DNA of 64,000 nt from CAZAPG01 sp964486935 (GCA_964486935.1 CAZAPG010000017.1:1-64000), one strand, 5' to 3'. Shown: positions 33,064-42,575, counted from the first letter of the stretch. Notes: generated by a model from the sequence alone, not told the origin. Numbers and translations are program-made.

Positions 33064-35217
33064 ATGAGTAAAAAACTATTTGGACTGTTAACGCTGGTTC
33101 TATTAATTTTAATGCTCGTTCCAATGGCGGCATTGGCCCAGGGAGGCAGCGTTTACACCGTTCAAGCCGAAGATACGCTTTCAAGAATTGCCGAAAAAGA
33201 GTACGGCGACCCTCTGGCCTTTACCGCCATTGTTTATTACAACAACCTGCGGGCCGCCGAGGACGAGTCAATCAACCTGATTGAAGACCCCAACGTGGTT
33301 GAACCGGGCTGGACGATTTACCTGCCCACCAACGAAGAAGCCAACGCTTATCTCATTGGCAACATTCCGGGCGGTAGATACAACGAGGCCCCAATTTTGG
33401 CCGAGATGGTGGCCGCGGGAGAACTCCCCCCGGTAGACGAGCGCCTGCCCCAAAACCCGCTGATTATCCCCGTAGCCCAGGAAATTGGCCAATACGGCGG
33501 TGTGTTGAACCGTGGATTCACCGGACCCTCTGACCATAACAACTACACCCGTGTGGTCTACGATGCCCTGGTGCGCTACTCGCCCACCGGCGCAGAAGTC
33601 ATTCCCCACATCGCCTCTGGTTGGGAAAGCAACGAGGATTTCTCTGAGTGGACCGTTCGCCTGCGCCCCGGCGCCAGATGGTCAGATGGCGAACCCTTTA
33701 CCGCCGACGACATCATGTTCTGGTACAACGATATTCTGCTGAATGAAGAGTTGACCCCCGGTGGTCTGACCTGGATGAAGAATCCGGACGGCAGCCTGGC
33801 TACGGTTGAAAAACTCAGCGATTACGCCGTAAAATGGACCTTTGCTGTGCCGAATACCGCCTTCCTGCTTGACCTGGCCAACAAAGACGGGGCGGATGCC
33901 GCCGTCAGCAACCTGGTTTTTGTGCCGGCTCATTATATGCAACAGTTCCACCCAAACTACACCGACCAGGCCGAACTGGACGCCAAGGTGGCCGAAGCAG
34001 GCTTTAGTACCTGGACAGAACTGTTTTCCCGTGAAGCCCTCCCTCACCTGAGCGGCGTTCGGCCCAGCATGGCTGCCTGGGTTCCCAACGGCACCTCCGT
34101 GTCCGATCCGGTCTTCACCCTTGTCCGCAACCCTTACTACGTCGGGGTCGATCCGGCCGGCAACCAGTTACCCTACATTGATGAAGTCCGCTTCACCCAA
34201 TATCTGGATAGAAGAACCCTGAATCTGGCCGCTGTAGAAGGCAAAATTGATATGCAGGGGCGGCACATTGATATGAACAACTACCCCGTCCTGGTGCAAA
34301 ATGGCCCGGCCAATGGCTACCGGGTTATCACCTGGCCAGCCTTCGGCGGCTCTGAAGCAGTGATCATGTTCAACCAAACCTGGACCGGTCCGGAAGTTGA
34401 GATGTTCCGTAATAAGGATTTCCGCGTCGCCCTCTCATACGCTATTGACCGCGAGGCTATTAAGGAACTGGCCTTCCTGGGTATTGGCGAAGCTCGCCAG
34501 GGCGTGCCGGCCCCCTTCCACCCCTACTATCCGGGCGATGAATACGCTTATAGATACACCGAATACAACCCGGACCTGGCCAACCAGATGCTCGATGAAA
34601 TTCTGCCCAACAAAGACGCCGAGGGCTTCCGCACCCTGCCCGACGGCTCCCCGCTGGACATTGAACTTGGCGTTGTTGCGGAACAGTTTGTGGATTGGCC
34701 TTCGATTGCCCAACTGGTGGTTGAAGACTGGGCCGAGGTAGGGATTAAAGCTCACGTTGAAATTAGAGAACGGACCTTACATTTTGCTATGCGCCCCGCC
34801 AACGAGTTGATGGCCGAAATGTGGAATGAAGATACCACCGGTTTTCCGTTCAGCGGCCAGCCCAAGTTTGACCCGCGCAGCGATCCAGCCCTGTGCTTCG
34901 CCCCGCTGTACGGCAAGTGGTACACCAGTGGCGGCGCTGAAGGTCTCGAGCCGCCGGAAGACATCGCCCGTATTGTCGAGATCATCGACGAAGCCAAAGT
35001 ATCGCCGCGTGGCCGCCAGATCGAGTTAGCGCAAGAACTGTTCAGGCTTTGGGCCGATAACGTTTGGGAGATCGGCACCGTTGGTCTGACTCCTGCCGTT
35101 CAGGGCGTTGTTGTTGTTAACGAAAACCTGCGCAACGTGCCTGAAGTGGCCGGCAATGACTGGCCGCTGCGCACCCCCGGCGATACCCGACCGGAACAGT
35201 ATTTCTTTACGCAGTAA
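33064..35217 (+). CDS. LysM-domain family-5 ABC solute-binding protein
   Basis: Start at the ATG at 33064 with AAGGAGG 8 bases upstream. 717 aa. A signal peptide (about 1-25, ending AALAQ) is followed by a LysM domain (about 29-90: YTVQAEDTLSRIAEKEYGD, VVEPGWTIYLP). A family-5 extracellular binding domain (about 120-715) has RWSDGEPFTADDIMFWYND and FRVALSYAIDREAIKELAF. Family-5 proteins bind oligopeptides or oligosaccharides. LysM binds N-acetylglucosamine-containing polymers. The adjacent nagA/nagB and sulfatase/uronate genes favour an amino-sugar oligosaccharide, though this is inference. Confidence 0.9.
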   Translation: MSKKLFGLLTLVLLILMLVPMAALAQGGSVYTVQAEDTLSRIAEKEYGDPLAFTAIVYYNNLRAAEDESINLIEDPNVVEPGWTIYLPTNEEANAYLIGNIPGGRYNEAPILAEMVAAGELPPVDERLPQNPLIIPVAQEIGQYGGVLNRGFTGPSDHNNYTRVVYDALVRYSPTGAEVIPHIASGWESNEDFSEWTVRLRPGARWSDGEPFTADDIMFWYNDILLNEELTPGGLTWMKNPDGSLATVEKLSDYAVKWTFAVPNTAFLLDLANKDGADAAVSNLVFVPAHYMQQFHPNYTDQAELDAKVAEAGFSTWTELFSREALPHLSGVRPSMAAWVPNGTSVSDPVFTLVRNPYYVGVDPAGNQLPYIDEVRFTQYLDRRTLNLAAVEGKIDMQGRHIDMNNYPVLVQNGPANGYRVITWPAFGGSEAVIMFNQTWTGPEVEMFRNKDFRVALSYAIDREAIKELAFLGIGEARQGVPAPFHPYYPGDEYAYRYTEYNPDLANQMLDEILPNKDAEGFRTLPDGSPLDIELGVVAEQFVDWPSIAQLVVEDWAEVGIKAHVEIRERTLHFAMRPANELMAEMWNEDTTGFPFSGQPKFDPRSDPALCFAPLYGKWYTSGGAEGLEPPEDIARIVEIIDEAKVSPRGRQIELAQELFRLWADNVWEIGTVGLTPAVQGVVVVNENLRNVPEVAGNDWPLRTPGDTRPEQYFFTQ

Positions 35218-35237
35218 GCATTAACCGTTACTTAACG

Positions 35238-35272
35238 CAGACCCTAAAGGTTTTTGAAACCTTTAGGGTCTG
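35238..35272. repeat. Palindromic intergenic repeat, copy 2
   Basis: A perfect 16-bp stem with a TTG loop: CAGACCCTAAAGGTTT and its complement. Compared with the copy at 13953-13985, two adjacent base pairs are changed on both arms, so pairing is kept. It sits between the binding-protein and permease genes. Confidence 0.85.
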
Positions 35273-35359
35273 TCAATTGCGGGTTATGAATTGCGAATTA
35301 TGTCTTGAACATTCATCCATAATTCCTTATTCATAATTCACAATTTATGAGGGTGCGCT

Positions 35360-36349
35360 ATGACGCAATACATTATCAAGCGGCTTTTACTGTTACCGTT
35401 TCTCCTGTTTATATTTTCGGTTATCGCCTTTGCCCTGATTCAAGCTCCCCCCGGTGATTTTATAACCAGTTACATTGCCGAACTGGCTGCTTCAGGTTCA
35501 ACTATGGAACAAGCCCAAATTGACGCTTTGCGGGCGCAATATGGCCTGGATCGGCCCATGTATATTCAATACTTTAAATGGATAGGAAATATTCTACAGG
35601 GTGATTTGGGGGTATCCCTTGACTGGAGAAAATCTAACGCAGAGTTAATATCGGAAAGGTTAATTTTAACCCTGCTGCTGGGTGCATTCACTTTCTTAAT
35701 TACCTGGGCCATTGCTATTCCCATTGGCATTTATTCGGCCACGCATCAATACTCCTTTTTTGATTATTTCTTTACGGTGTTCAATTACATTGGGGTGGCT
35801 ACCCCTACCTTTATGACTGCGCTCATTCTGATGTGGGTTGCCTTTAAATATTTTGGCGCCAGCGTTACCGGCCTTTTCTCGCCGGAATATATTGACGCGC
35901 CCTGGAGTGTAGCCCGCTTTATAGACTTGCTCAAACACTTATGGCTGCCTGCCCTGATTCTGGCTCTTGATGGGACGGCCCGTCTGGCCCGGATTATGCG
36001 GGCCAACCTGCTGGATGAGCTAAAAAAACCTTACATGGAAATGGCCCGGGCTAAAGGCATGTCAGAGTGGCGGCTGATCATGAAATATCCGGTCAGGTTG
36101 GCCTTTAATCCGCTGGTCAGCACTATCGGCTGGTATTTGCCGCTGCTCTTTTCCGGCAGTCTCATTGTGGCTACGGTCATGAACCTGCCCACCATTGGCC
36201 CGTTGCTGCTGCGGGCGCTTATTGTGCAAGATATGTTTCTGGCCGGAGTTATTATTTTAATTTATTGTATGCTGGCCATTATTGGCACCCTCGTCTCTGA
36301 TATATTACTGGCCTGGCTAGACCCCCGCATCAGAATGGAAGAAGGCTAA
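35360..36349 (+). CDS. ABC transporter permease, DppB/OppB type
   Basis: 329 aa with about six membrane helices. The N-terminus MTQYIIKRLLLLPFLLFIFSVIAFAL is typical of OppB-like permeases. GDLGVSLDW lies in the first periplasmic loop, and the cytoplasmic coupling loop (YMEMARAKGMSEWRLIMKYP) contacts the ATPase. A GAGGG site precedes the ATG. It forms the channel with the next gene for the substrate delivered by the LysM binding protein. Confidence 0.92.
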   Translation: MTQYIIKRLLLLPFLLFIFSVIAFALIQAPPGDFITSYIAELAASGSTMEQAQIDALRAQYGLDRPMYIQYFKWIGNILQGDLGVSLDWRKSNAELISERLILTLLLGAFTFLITWAIAIPIGIYSATHQYSFFDYFFTVFNYIGVATPTFMTALILMWVAFKYFGASVTGLFSPEYIDAPWSVARFIDLLKHLWLPALILALDGTARLARIMRANLLDELKKPYMEMARAKGMSEWRLIMKYPVRLAFNPLVSTIGWYLPLLFSGSLIVATVMNLPTIGPLLLRALIVQDMFLAGVIILIYCMLAIIGTLVSDILLAWLDPRIRMEEG

Positions 36350-36352
36350 TTC

Positions 36353-37522
36353 ATGTCTACCACAAAGACATCACCCATATTCACCGATCCCGAAGAAGCC
36401 GCTGCCGTAGCCATACCCGGTATAGCCGACCACGCCGCCGAAGCCGTTTACGTGGCCCCCAACTGGAAACTGGTTTGGTGGCGCTTTAAAAAACACCGGC
36501 TGGCGCTGTTCAGCGGCATCGTTATTATTTTTATCGCCACCATTGGTATGTTTCCCGATTTTTACAGCACCCTGCCCCCCCACGAAAGCGATCAATTTAG
36601 GGCCTTTATCCCCCCACAACGGCTGCGTTTTTTTGGCGCTGACGGCTCTTTTTTGTATGTCTATGATGTTGTGGGACAGCGCAACTCCACAACGCTGATG
36701 ATGGAATGGGTAGCTGATGAAAATGTTATCGTTCCGGTAAAGCTGTTTGCGCAGGGCTATGAGTACGAGATTTTTGGGCTAATAACTACGAGCACCCACC
36801 TGTTTGGTGTAGTAAACCCGGAAGACGGCCAAAAATTTCACCTGCTTGGCACCGACCGGTTGGGCCGAGATCAATGGTCGCGCTTAATGGCCGGTACGCA
36901 AGTGTCGCTTTCTATTGGCCTGGTTTCTGTGTTAGTAAGCATTTTTTTGGGCGTGCTGCTGGGCGGCATCTCCGGCTACTTTGGCGGCTGGATTGATTTG
37001 ATCATTCAGCGCCTCATCGAACTGCTACAATCGCTGCCGGCCATCCCTATCTGGATGACCCTGACTGCCGCCCTGCCCCGAGATTGGAGCGTAGAACAAA
37101 CTTATTTTGCCATTACGCTTATCCTGGCGCTTATCGGCTGGACTACCCTGGCCCGCGAGGTACGTGGTCGGTTCCTCTCATTACGCGAGGAGGACTTTGT
37201 GATGGCGGCCATGTTAATTGGCGCTTCCCGACTCCGGATTATTTTCAGACATATGGTACCGACCTTCTCCAGCCACATTATCGCCGCCAGCACTTTGGCT
37301 ATCCCGGTGATGATTATTAGCGAAACTTTTCTGAGCTTTTTGGGATTGGGGTTGCGTCCACCGGCCATTAGTTGGGGTGTGTTGCTACAAGAAGCCCAAA
37401 ACCTGCAATCCATCGCCCTGGCGCCCTGGCTGCTAATTCCAGGGCTGGCGGTCATCATTACTGTACTGACGCTGAATATTTTGGGCGATGGCCTGCGCGA
37501 CGCGGCAGACCCGTACAGCTAA
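36353..37522 (+). CDS. ABC transporter permease, DppC/OppC type
   Basis: 389 aa, starting 3 bp after the preceding stop. A cytoplasmic N-terminus is followed by one helix (FSGIVIIFIATIGMF) and an unusually long extracytoplasmic segment (about 65-165). That segment includes HLLGTDRLGRDQWSRLMAGTQVSL, the standard OppC signature. Five more helices follow, with coupling loop FVMAAMLIGASRLRIIFRHM. The extra loop of about 70 residues before the DRLGRD motif is longer than in E. coli DppC and is common in carbohydrate-type members. Confidence 0.92.
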   Translation: MSTTKTSPIFTDPEEAAAVAIPGIADHAAEAVYVAPNWKLVWWRFKKHRLALFSGIVIIFIATIGMFPDFYSTLPPHESDQFRAFIPPQRLRFFGADGSFLYVYDVVGQRNSTTLMMEWVADENVIVPVKLFAQGYEYEIFGLITTSTHLFGVVNPEDGQKFHLLGTDRLGRDQWSRLMAGTQVSLSIGLVSVLVSIFLGVLLGGISGYFGGWIDLIIQRLIELLQSLPAIPIWMTLTAALPRDWSVEQTYFAITLILALIGWTTLAREVRGRFLSLREEDFVMAAMLIGASRLRIIFRHMVPTFSSHIIAASTLAIPVMIISETFLSFLGLGLRPPAISWGVLLQEAQNLQSIALAPWLLIPGLAVIITVLTLNILGDGLRDAADPYS

Positions 37523-37568
37523 CGAAGAGATATATTATTTTCACTATCAATCAAAGTTAGACCTGTCC

Positions 37569-37611
37569 GTATTGCGTGTTGCGTAATAACAGGTAACGCA
37601 ACACGCAATAC
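37569..37611. repeat. 16-bp inverted repeat between permease and ATPase genes
   Basis: GTATTGCGTGTTGCGT and its exact complement are separated by 11 bases. A related, imperfect copy lies at 45938-45978. Both look like members of a short intergenic palindromic family built on the word ATTGCGTGTT. Confidence 0.8.
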
Positions 37612-37650
37612 GCAATACGAAATTCTTTTACACCGAAGCAGCAAAAAAAT

Positions 37651-38685
37651 ATGAACACACAACCAAATTCACCCCTGCTGTCTGTCAAAAATCTAAAAAC
37701 CTATTTTGAACTTGACGAGGGTACTGTCAAGGCTGTTGATGGCGTGAGTTTTGATGTATACCCCGGCCAAGTGGTTGGCATTGTGGGTGAAAGTGGCTGC
37801 GGCAAAAGCGTCACCATAAAATCTGTTTTGCAGATTGTAGAAAAGCCCGGCCACATTACGGATGGGGAGATGCTATTCAGACGTCAAACCGGCAACGGCG
37901 CGGAAGAAATGGTTGATCTGGCTAAATTCAAGGCCACCGGCAAAGAGATGCGCGCCATCCGGGGCGGCGAAATTGCCCTCATTCCCCAAGAGCCAATGGC
38001 CGCCTTTAGCCCGGTCCATACCATTGGCGACCAGATTATGGAGACTATTTTGCTGCACCAGCCGGTTGACAAACAACAGGCGCGGCAAATTGCCATCGAG
38101 CGGCTGCGCGAGGTGGGCGTGCCCAGCCCGGAGCAGCGGCTCAATGCCTACTCCTGGGAGTTAAGCGGCGGCTTGCGCCAGCGAGCGATGATTGCTATGG
38201 CCCTTTCCTGCAACCCCAAACTGCTCATTGCCGATGAACCGACCACCGCCATCGACGTGACCACCCAGGCCCAGGTATTAAACCTGCTGCGCCAGTTACA
38301 GGCGCAGCACAGCATGTCTATTATTTTTATTACCCACGATTTGGGCGTGATTGCCCAAATTGCCGATTATGTGGTGGTAATGTATTTAGGCCGGGTAATG
38401 GAAACAGGGCCGGTAGACGATATTTTTCACCATCCCCAACACCCATATACCAAGGCTTTGCTCAAATCTATTCCTACCATTCAATCTCAGGCTCGCGTAG
38501 CGTTGCCCACCATCGAGGGGTCTATTCCCCACCCCTTTAACCGCCCTACCGGCTGCCCTTTCCACCCCCGCTGCCCCGAGTTTATGGAGAACACTTGCGA
38601 CAAACGTCTGCCGGCGCTTCAGCCCGTTAACCAGACCCAATCGGTCAGTTGTTTTCTGCACCATGAAGCGGTTGAAGAAATGTAA
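37651..38685 (+). CDS. ABC transporter ATP-binding protein, DppD/OppD type
   Basis: 344 aa. Walker A GESGCGKS, a Q-loop glutamine in IPQEPMAAFSPVHTIGDQI, signature LSGGLRQR, Walker B LLIADEPTTAIDVTTQ and switch histidine ITHDLGVI. The C-terminal oligopeptide extension carries the cysteines expected for an iron-sulphur cluster (GCPFHPRCPEFMENTC, then SVSCF). It powers import together with the next ATPase. Confidence 0.93.
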   Translation: MNTQPNSPLLSVKNLKTYFELDEGTVKAVDGVSFDVYPGQVVGIVGESGCGKSVTIKSVLQIVEKPGHITDGEMLFRRQTGNGAEEMVDLAKFKATGKEMRAIRGGEIALIPQEPMAAFSPVHTIGDQIMETILLHQPVDKQQARQIAIERLREVGVPSPEQRLNAYSWELSGGLRQRAMIAMALSCNPKLLIADEPTTAIDVTTQAQVLNLLRQLQAQHSMSIIFITHDLGVIAQIADYVVVMYLGRVMETGPVDDIFHHPQHPYTKALLKSIPTIQSQARVALPTIEGSIPHPFNRPTGCPFHPRCPEFMENTCDKRLPALQPVNQTQSVSCFLHHEAVEEM

Positions 38686-38728
38686 AACCAATCAGGCCAG
38701 CATCAAAATGTTAACCAGAGGTAGCAGC

Positions 38729-39760
38729 GTGTTGAATAATAACTCAACCAACAATCAGGTCTTGTTAGAAGTCAAAAAGCTGAAAAAATATTTTCCAATT
38801 AGAAAAGGTATTTTCAAAAAGCTTGTCGGTCACGTTCGGGCGGTTGATAACGTTAATTTCTTTATCAGCGAGGGCGAAACCCTGGGGCTGGTTGGCGAAA
38901 GCGGCTGCGGTAAAACCACTACTGCCCGCTGCCTGTTGCGCGCCCTTCGCCCCAGCGACGGGCAGATACTCTACCGCACCAAAACCAGCGGCATCATCGA
39001 CATTGCCAACCTGTCTGAACAAGAGATGCGGCCCCTGCGCAGCGAGATGCAAATGATTTTTCAGGACCCGTTTGCCTCGCTGAACCCGCGCATGAACCTG
39101 CTGGATATTGTCGGCGAGCCGCTGCTGGTTAACGGCGTTAAAAACCGGCAAGAGCGGATGGACCGCGTGGCCGAAATTTTGCGCCTGGTCGGTTTGCGGC
39201 CCGAATATATGCGCCGTTTTCCGCACGCCTTTAGCGGCGGTCAGCGGCAGCGCATTGTTATTGCCCGCGCCCTGGCCCTGCACCCTCGCCTGGTTGTGGC
39301 CGATGAGCCGGTCTCGGCGCTGGATGTTTCGGTGCAGGCGCAGGTGCTTAATTTGCTGCTGGAGTTGCAGCAGGAACTCAACCTGACTTATCTTTTTGTT
39401 GCCCATAATCTGAGCGTGGTCAAACACATCACCGACCGGGTGGCCGTGATGTATGTTGGCAAAATTGTTGAAACCGCCCCCAGCGAGCAACTTTTCAACG
39501 CGCCCCAACATCCTTACACCGAGGCGCTTCTGTCGGCCATCCCTGTGCCAAACCCCCGGATACGCGCCAAAATGACTCCGCTCAAAGGCGATGTTCCCAG
39601 CCCGTCGAACCCGCCCTCCGGCTGCTATTTTCATCCACGCTGCCCCTACGCCGAAGCCAGGTGCCAGCAAGAGGAGCCGCCTCTGCGCCAGGTGAATCCG
39701 GGCCATTATGCCGCCTGTCACTTTTCAGAACGTTTGAACCTGGCCGGTGTTGCCAACTAA
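38729..39760 (+). CDS. ABC transporter ATP-binding protein, DppF/OppF type
   Basis: I favour the GTG at 38729 with GAGGT 6 bases before it; ATGs at 38663 (overlapping the previous gene) and 38708 are possible. About 343 aa. Walker A GESGCGKTT, Q-loop MIFQDPFASLNPRM, signature FSGGQRQR, Walker B LVVADEPVSALDVSVQ and H-loop VAHNLSVV. It ends with the cysteine-rich extension GCYFHPRCPYAEARC. It completes the five-gene importer. Confidence 0.9.
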   Translation: MLNNNSTNNQVLLEVKKLKKYFPIRKGIFKKLVGHVRAVDNVNFFISEGETLGLVGESGCGKTTTARCLLRALRPSDGQILYRTKTSGIIDIANLSEQEMRPLRSEMQMIFQDPFASLNPRMNLLDIVGEPLLVNGVKNRQERMDRVAEILRLVGLRPEYMRRFPHAFSGGQRQRIVIARALALHPRLVVADEPVSALDVSVQAQVLNLLLELQQELNLTYLFVAHNLSVVKHITDRVAVMYVGKIVETAPSEQLFNAPQHPYTEALLSAIPVPNPRIRAKMTPLKGDVPSPSNPPSGCYFHPRCPYAEARCQQEEPPLRQVNPGHYAACHFSERLNLAGVAN

Positions 39761-39864
39761 ATTCACTAACTCCTCCTTGGATTGGCAAAATGGGCGCGCG
39801 CTTGCCCGGCAGGTTTGTGCCCACTTTTGCCGTAACTATCCGCAGCGATACGAAAGGGAACCCA

Positions 39865-40857
39865 ATGCAAACCGTCAAATGGGGTATTATTGGTTGTGGC
39901 AACGTAACCGAGGTTAAAAGCGGCCCCGCTTTTCAAAAAGCAAAAAATTCCAACCTGGTGGCTGTTATGCGTCGCACCGGCCAACTGGCCCAGGATTACG
40001 CCCGCCGTCACAACGTGCCCAAATGGTACAATGACGCCTCGGCCCTGATTCACGACCCCGACGTAAACGCCATTTATGTTGCCACGCCGCCCTCATCGCA
40101 CAAAGAATATACCCTGCTTGGCGCTCAGGCCGGCAAGCCTGTTTACGTGGAAAAGCCAATGGCTCTCAATTTTGCAGAATGTCAGCAAATGATTGACGCC
40201 TGCGCCTCGGCGGGCGTGCCGCTGTTTGTAGCTTATTATCGACGCGCCCTGCCCCGCTTCTTAAAAATCAAAGAGCTGGTAGATAGCGGGGCCATTGGGC
40301 AACCCCGTTTTGTTGAAATTTCGCTGTACCAGCCGCCCACGCCCCAGGAGCTTGCCGACGACCTGCCCTGGCGGGTCATCCCGGAAATTGCCGGCGGCGG
40401 GCGCTTTGTCGATTTGGCCTCGCACACGCTGGATTTTTTGGATTACGTGCTGGGGCCAATCAAACAGGCGCGGGGTTTTGCCGCCAATCAGGCCGGCCTC
40501 TTCCCCGCCGAGGATGTGGTCAGCGCCGCCTTTGCGTTTGAATCGGGCGTGCAGGGGGTAGGCAGTTGGTGCTTTTCCGCCTTTAGCGAAGTAGACAACA
40601 CCAATATTGTGGGCGACAAGGGCAAAATCTCCTTCTCCACCCTGGGCGTGGAACCGGTATTGCTAACCACTAACCAGGGCGTCACCCAATTTCCCATCGA
40701 CAACCCGCCCCATGTGCAGCAGCCGCTCATTCAAACCGTGGTTAACAACCTGCTCGGCCTGGATGTTTGCCCCAGCACCGGCCGCAGCGCGGCCCGCACC
40801 AGTTGGGTTATGGACCAGATATTGCAGGAGTACAAACAAAATTTACAAAGGAAATAA
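39865..40857 (+). CDS. Gfo/Idh/MocA-family oxidoreductase (second)
   Basis: Start at the ATG at 39865 preceded by AAAGGGAA; the open frame further upstream overlaps the ATPase gene and is not coding. 330 aa. The NAD-binding fold starts VKWGIIGCGNVTEV, the motif EKPMALNFAE is near residue 98, and GGGRFVDLASHTLDFLDY forms the active-site region. It resembles sugar or inositol dehydrogenases. It is distinct from the gene at 28406-29440. Four bases separate it from the cupin gene, suggesting a functional pair. Confidence 0.87.
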   Translation: MQTVKWGIIGCGNVTEVKSGPAFQKAKNSNLVAVMRRTGQLAQDYARRHNVPKWYNDASALIHDPDVNAIYVATPPSSHKEYTLLGAQAGKPVYVEKPMALNFAECQQMIDACASAGVPLFVAYYRRALPRFLKIKELVDSGAIGQPRFVEISLYQPPTPQELADDLPWRVIPEIAGGGRFVDLASHTLDFLDYVLGPIKQARGFAANQAGLFPAEDVVSAAFAFESGVQGVGSWCFSAFSEVDNTNIVGDKGKISFSTLGVEPVLLTTNQGVTQFPIDNPPHVQQPLIQTVVNNLLGLDVCPSTGRSAARTSWVMDQILQEYKQNLQRK

Positions 40858-40861
40858 ATCA

Positions 40862-41287
40862 ATGCAATACGTATTTAGCACGGCCAACCCCAAACGCTAT
40901 CGCTTTCCCACCCACATTAACGATTTGGTGATAGACCGCTCCCAGGCCGCCAGCAGCGAGGTATTCATTGTGGTTCTGGCCCCCGGCGAAGCGCCGCCCC
41001 TGCACCAACACGACGACACCGAGCAAATCTTTTACGTGCTGGAAGGGGAAGGCCGGCTGGAGATTGGCAAAAACGGAGAGGCTTTTGCGGTTAAACCGGG
41101 CGATGTGGCGCGCATTCCGCCCGAAACCCCGCACCGGATTCATTGCGTGGGCAGCGCGTCGCTCAAATATCTGGCCGTCGATAGCTTTCCCGGCGGACGC
41201 CCCGGCGCCGAACCTACCTGGGATGACCACGTCAAAACTGTTTGCCAGGAGCAGGGCTGGGATTACAACCAGGTTGTCAGCAGCTAG
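40862..41287 (+). CDS. Cupin-domain protein
   Basis: Starts at the ATG at 40862, just after the oxidoreductase; an earlier in-frame ATG at 40712 lies inside that gene. 141 aa with a single cupin fold. Motif 1 (EAPPLHQHDDTEQIFYVLEGEG) has two histidines and a glutamate for metal. Motif 2 is GDVARIPPETPHRIH. Possible roles are sugar binding, isomerisation or lyase activity on uronate-type products. The exact function is unknown. Confidence 0.85.
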   Translation: MQYVFSTANPKRYRFPTHINDLVIDRSQAASSEVFIVVLAPGEAPPLHQHDDTEQIFYVLEGEGRLEIGKNGEAFAVKPGDVARIPPETPHRIHCVGSASLKYLAVDSFPGGRPGAEPTWDDHVKTVCQEQGWDYNQVVSS

Positions 41288-41296
41288 CCGCCCCAG

Positions 41297-42556
41297 ATGA
41301 TAACCTCCTACGCGCGGGCCTGGCGGCAGTTCAGCCGCGAGGCGCGGCTCTATCTGATTACGTCGGCGCTATTTGGCTTTTGCATTTTCGGCGGCATTTA
41401 CCCCACCCTGCTCAACCTCTACCTGCTGCGCCTGGGCTATGGGCCGGAGTTTGCCGGGGTTATTAATGGAACAGGACAACTGGTTTTTGCGCTGCTGGCC
41501 ATCCCTATTGGCGCAGTGGGGCGACGCTTTGGCAGCCGGCGCATGCTCATTACCAGCCTGATTTTAATTGCGATTGGCTTTGGCCTGTTTCCACTGCTTG
41601 AACTGAACGGGCCGCTTTTGGCCGCGTGGTTGATTACCACCCACATTATTGGGCAGTTAGGTATTGCCACCTACTTTGTCGGCTCCGGCCCCTTTTTGAT
41701 GACCGTAACCACGCCCCTTGAGCGCAGTCACGTGTATGCGGTCAATACGGCCCTGTGGCCGCTGGCCGGCTTTGCCGGGAGTTTGATGGGCGGCTTTTTG
41801 CCGGGAATTTTCGCCGCATCATTAAATACCACGCTCAATTATCCTGCGCCATACCGTTATACACTGCTTGTGGCCGCGCTGTTGATGATTCCGGCGGTAA
41901 TAGCGTTAACCAAAATTCCAGAGGGTCGGGAAGATGCGTCGCCAGACCCGACCACAACCGGCCCAATCGGCGCGGCGCCCATCGGCCCAATTTTTATGCT
42001 GGCCCTGGCAATTACCCTGCGGGTAGTTGGCGAGGGGGTGGTGCGAACTTTTATTAACATTTATATGGACACGGAACTGGCTATGTCGACTGCCGCGATT
42101 GGCACGCTGTTAGGGACGGGGCAGCTTTTGGCCGTACCGGCGGCGCTGGTGATGCCGCTGCTCACCTCTCGCTGGGGCGATGGTCCAACTTATTTACTCT
42201 GTACCTGGGGTATGGCAGTCGCTTTGCTGCCGCTGGCGCTCATTCCCCACTGGGCCGCAGCGGGATTGGGTTATATGGGCTTGACGGCGCTCATTGGAAT
42301 CGCTCGCCCGGCCATTGTGGTTTTTCAAATGGAGATAGTTCTGCCCCAATGGCGCACACTTATGTCGGGCGCAACTGCCACTGCGGTGGGGCTGGGCTGG
42401 GGGGTTGCCTCGCTGGGCGGCGGATTTTTAATTGTCTATCTGGGGTACACCGGCCTGTTTTTGCTGGGCGCGTTACTGGCCGCCGCCGGAGCGATGGTCT
42501 TTTGGGTTTACTTTCGACCGGCAAACAGCGAACAAAAATATTCGCATCCGATTTAA
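41297..42556 (+). CDS. Major facilitator superfamily transporter
   Basis: 419 aa with about twelve membrane helices. The loop between helices 2 and 3 has the MFS-like signature IGAVGRRFGSRRML. The middle cytoplasmic loop (about 205-225, RED...GPIGAAPIGPI) separates the two six-helix halves. No substrate-specific family recognised. It starts 9 bp after the cupin gene and within the sugar locus, so a sugar acid or breakdown product is a plausible cargo. Confidence 0.83.
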   Translation: MITSYARAWRQFSREARLYLITSALFGFCIFGGIYPTLLNLYLLRLGYGPEFAGVINGTGQLVFALLAIPIGAVGRRFGSRRMLITSLILIAIGFGLFPLLELNGPLLAAWLITTHIIGQLGIATYFVGSGPFLMTVTTPLERSHVYAVNTALWPLAGFAGSLMGGFLPGIFAASLNTTLNYPAPYRYTLLVAALLMIPAVIALTKIPEGREDASPDPTTTGPIGAAPIGPIFMLALAITLRVVGEGVVRTFINIYMDTELAMSTAAIGTLLGTGQLLAVPAALVMPLLTSRWGDGPTYLLCTWGMAVALLPLALIPHWAAAGLGYMGLTALIGIARPAIVVFQMEIVLPQWRTLMSGATATAVGLGWGVASLGGGFLIVYLGYTGLFLLGALLAAAGAMVFWVYFRPANSEQKYSHPI

Positions 42557-42575
42557 AAAATAAGAGAGGATTACA

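Noticed and set aside
39661..39864. N-terminal extension of the second Gfo/Idh/MocA gene
   Set aside because: Overlaps the ATPase gene, does not resemble the family, and a ribosome-binding site precedes the ATG at 39865.
40712..40861. Upstream extension of the cupin gene
   Set aside because: Shadow of the preceding oxidoreductase; the cupin fold starts after the ATG at 40862.
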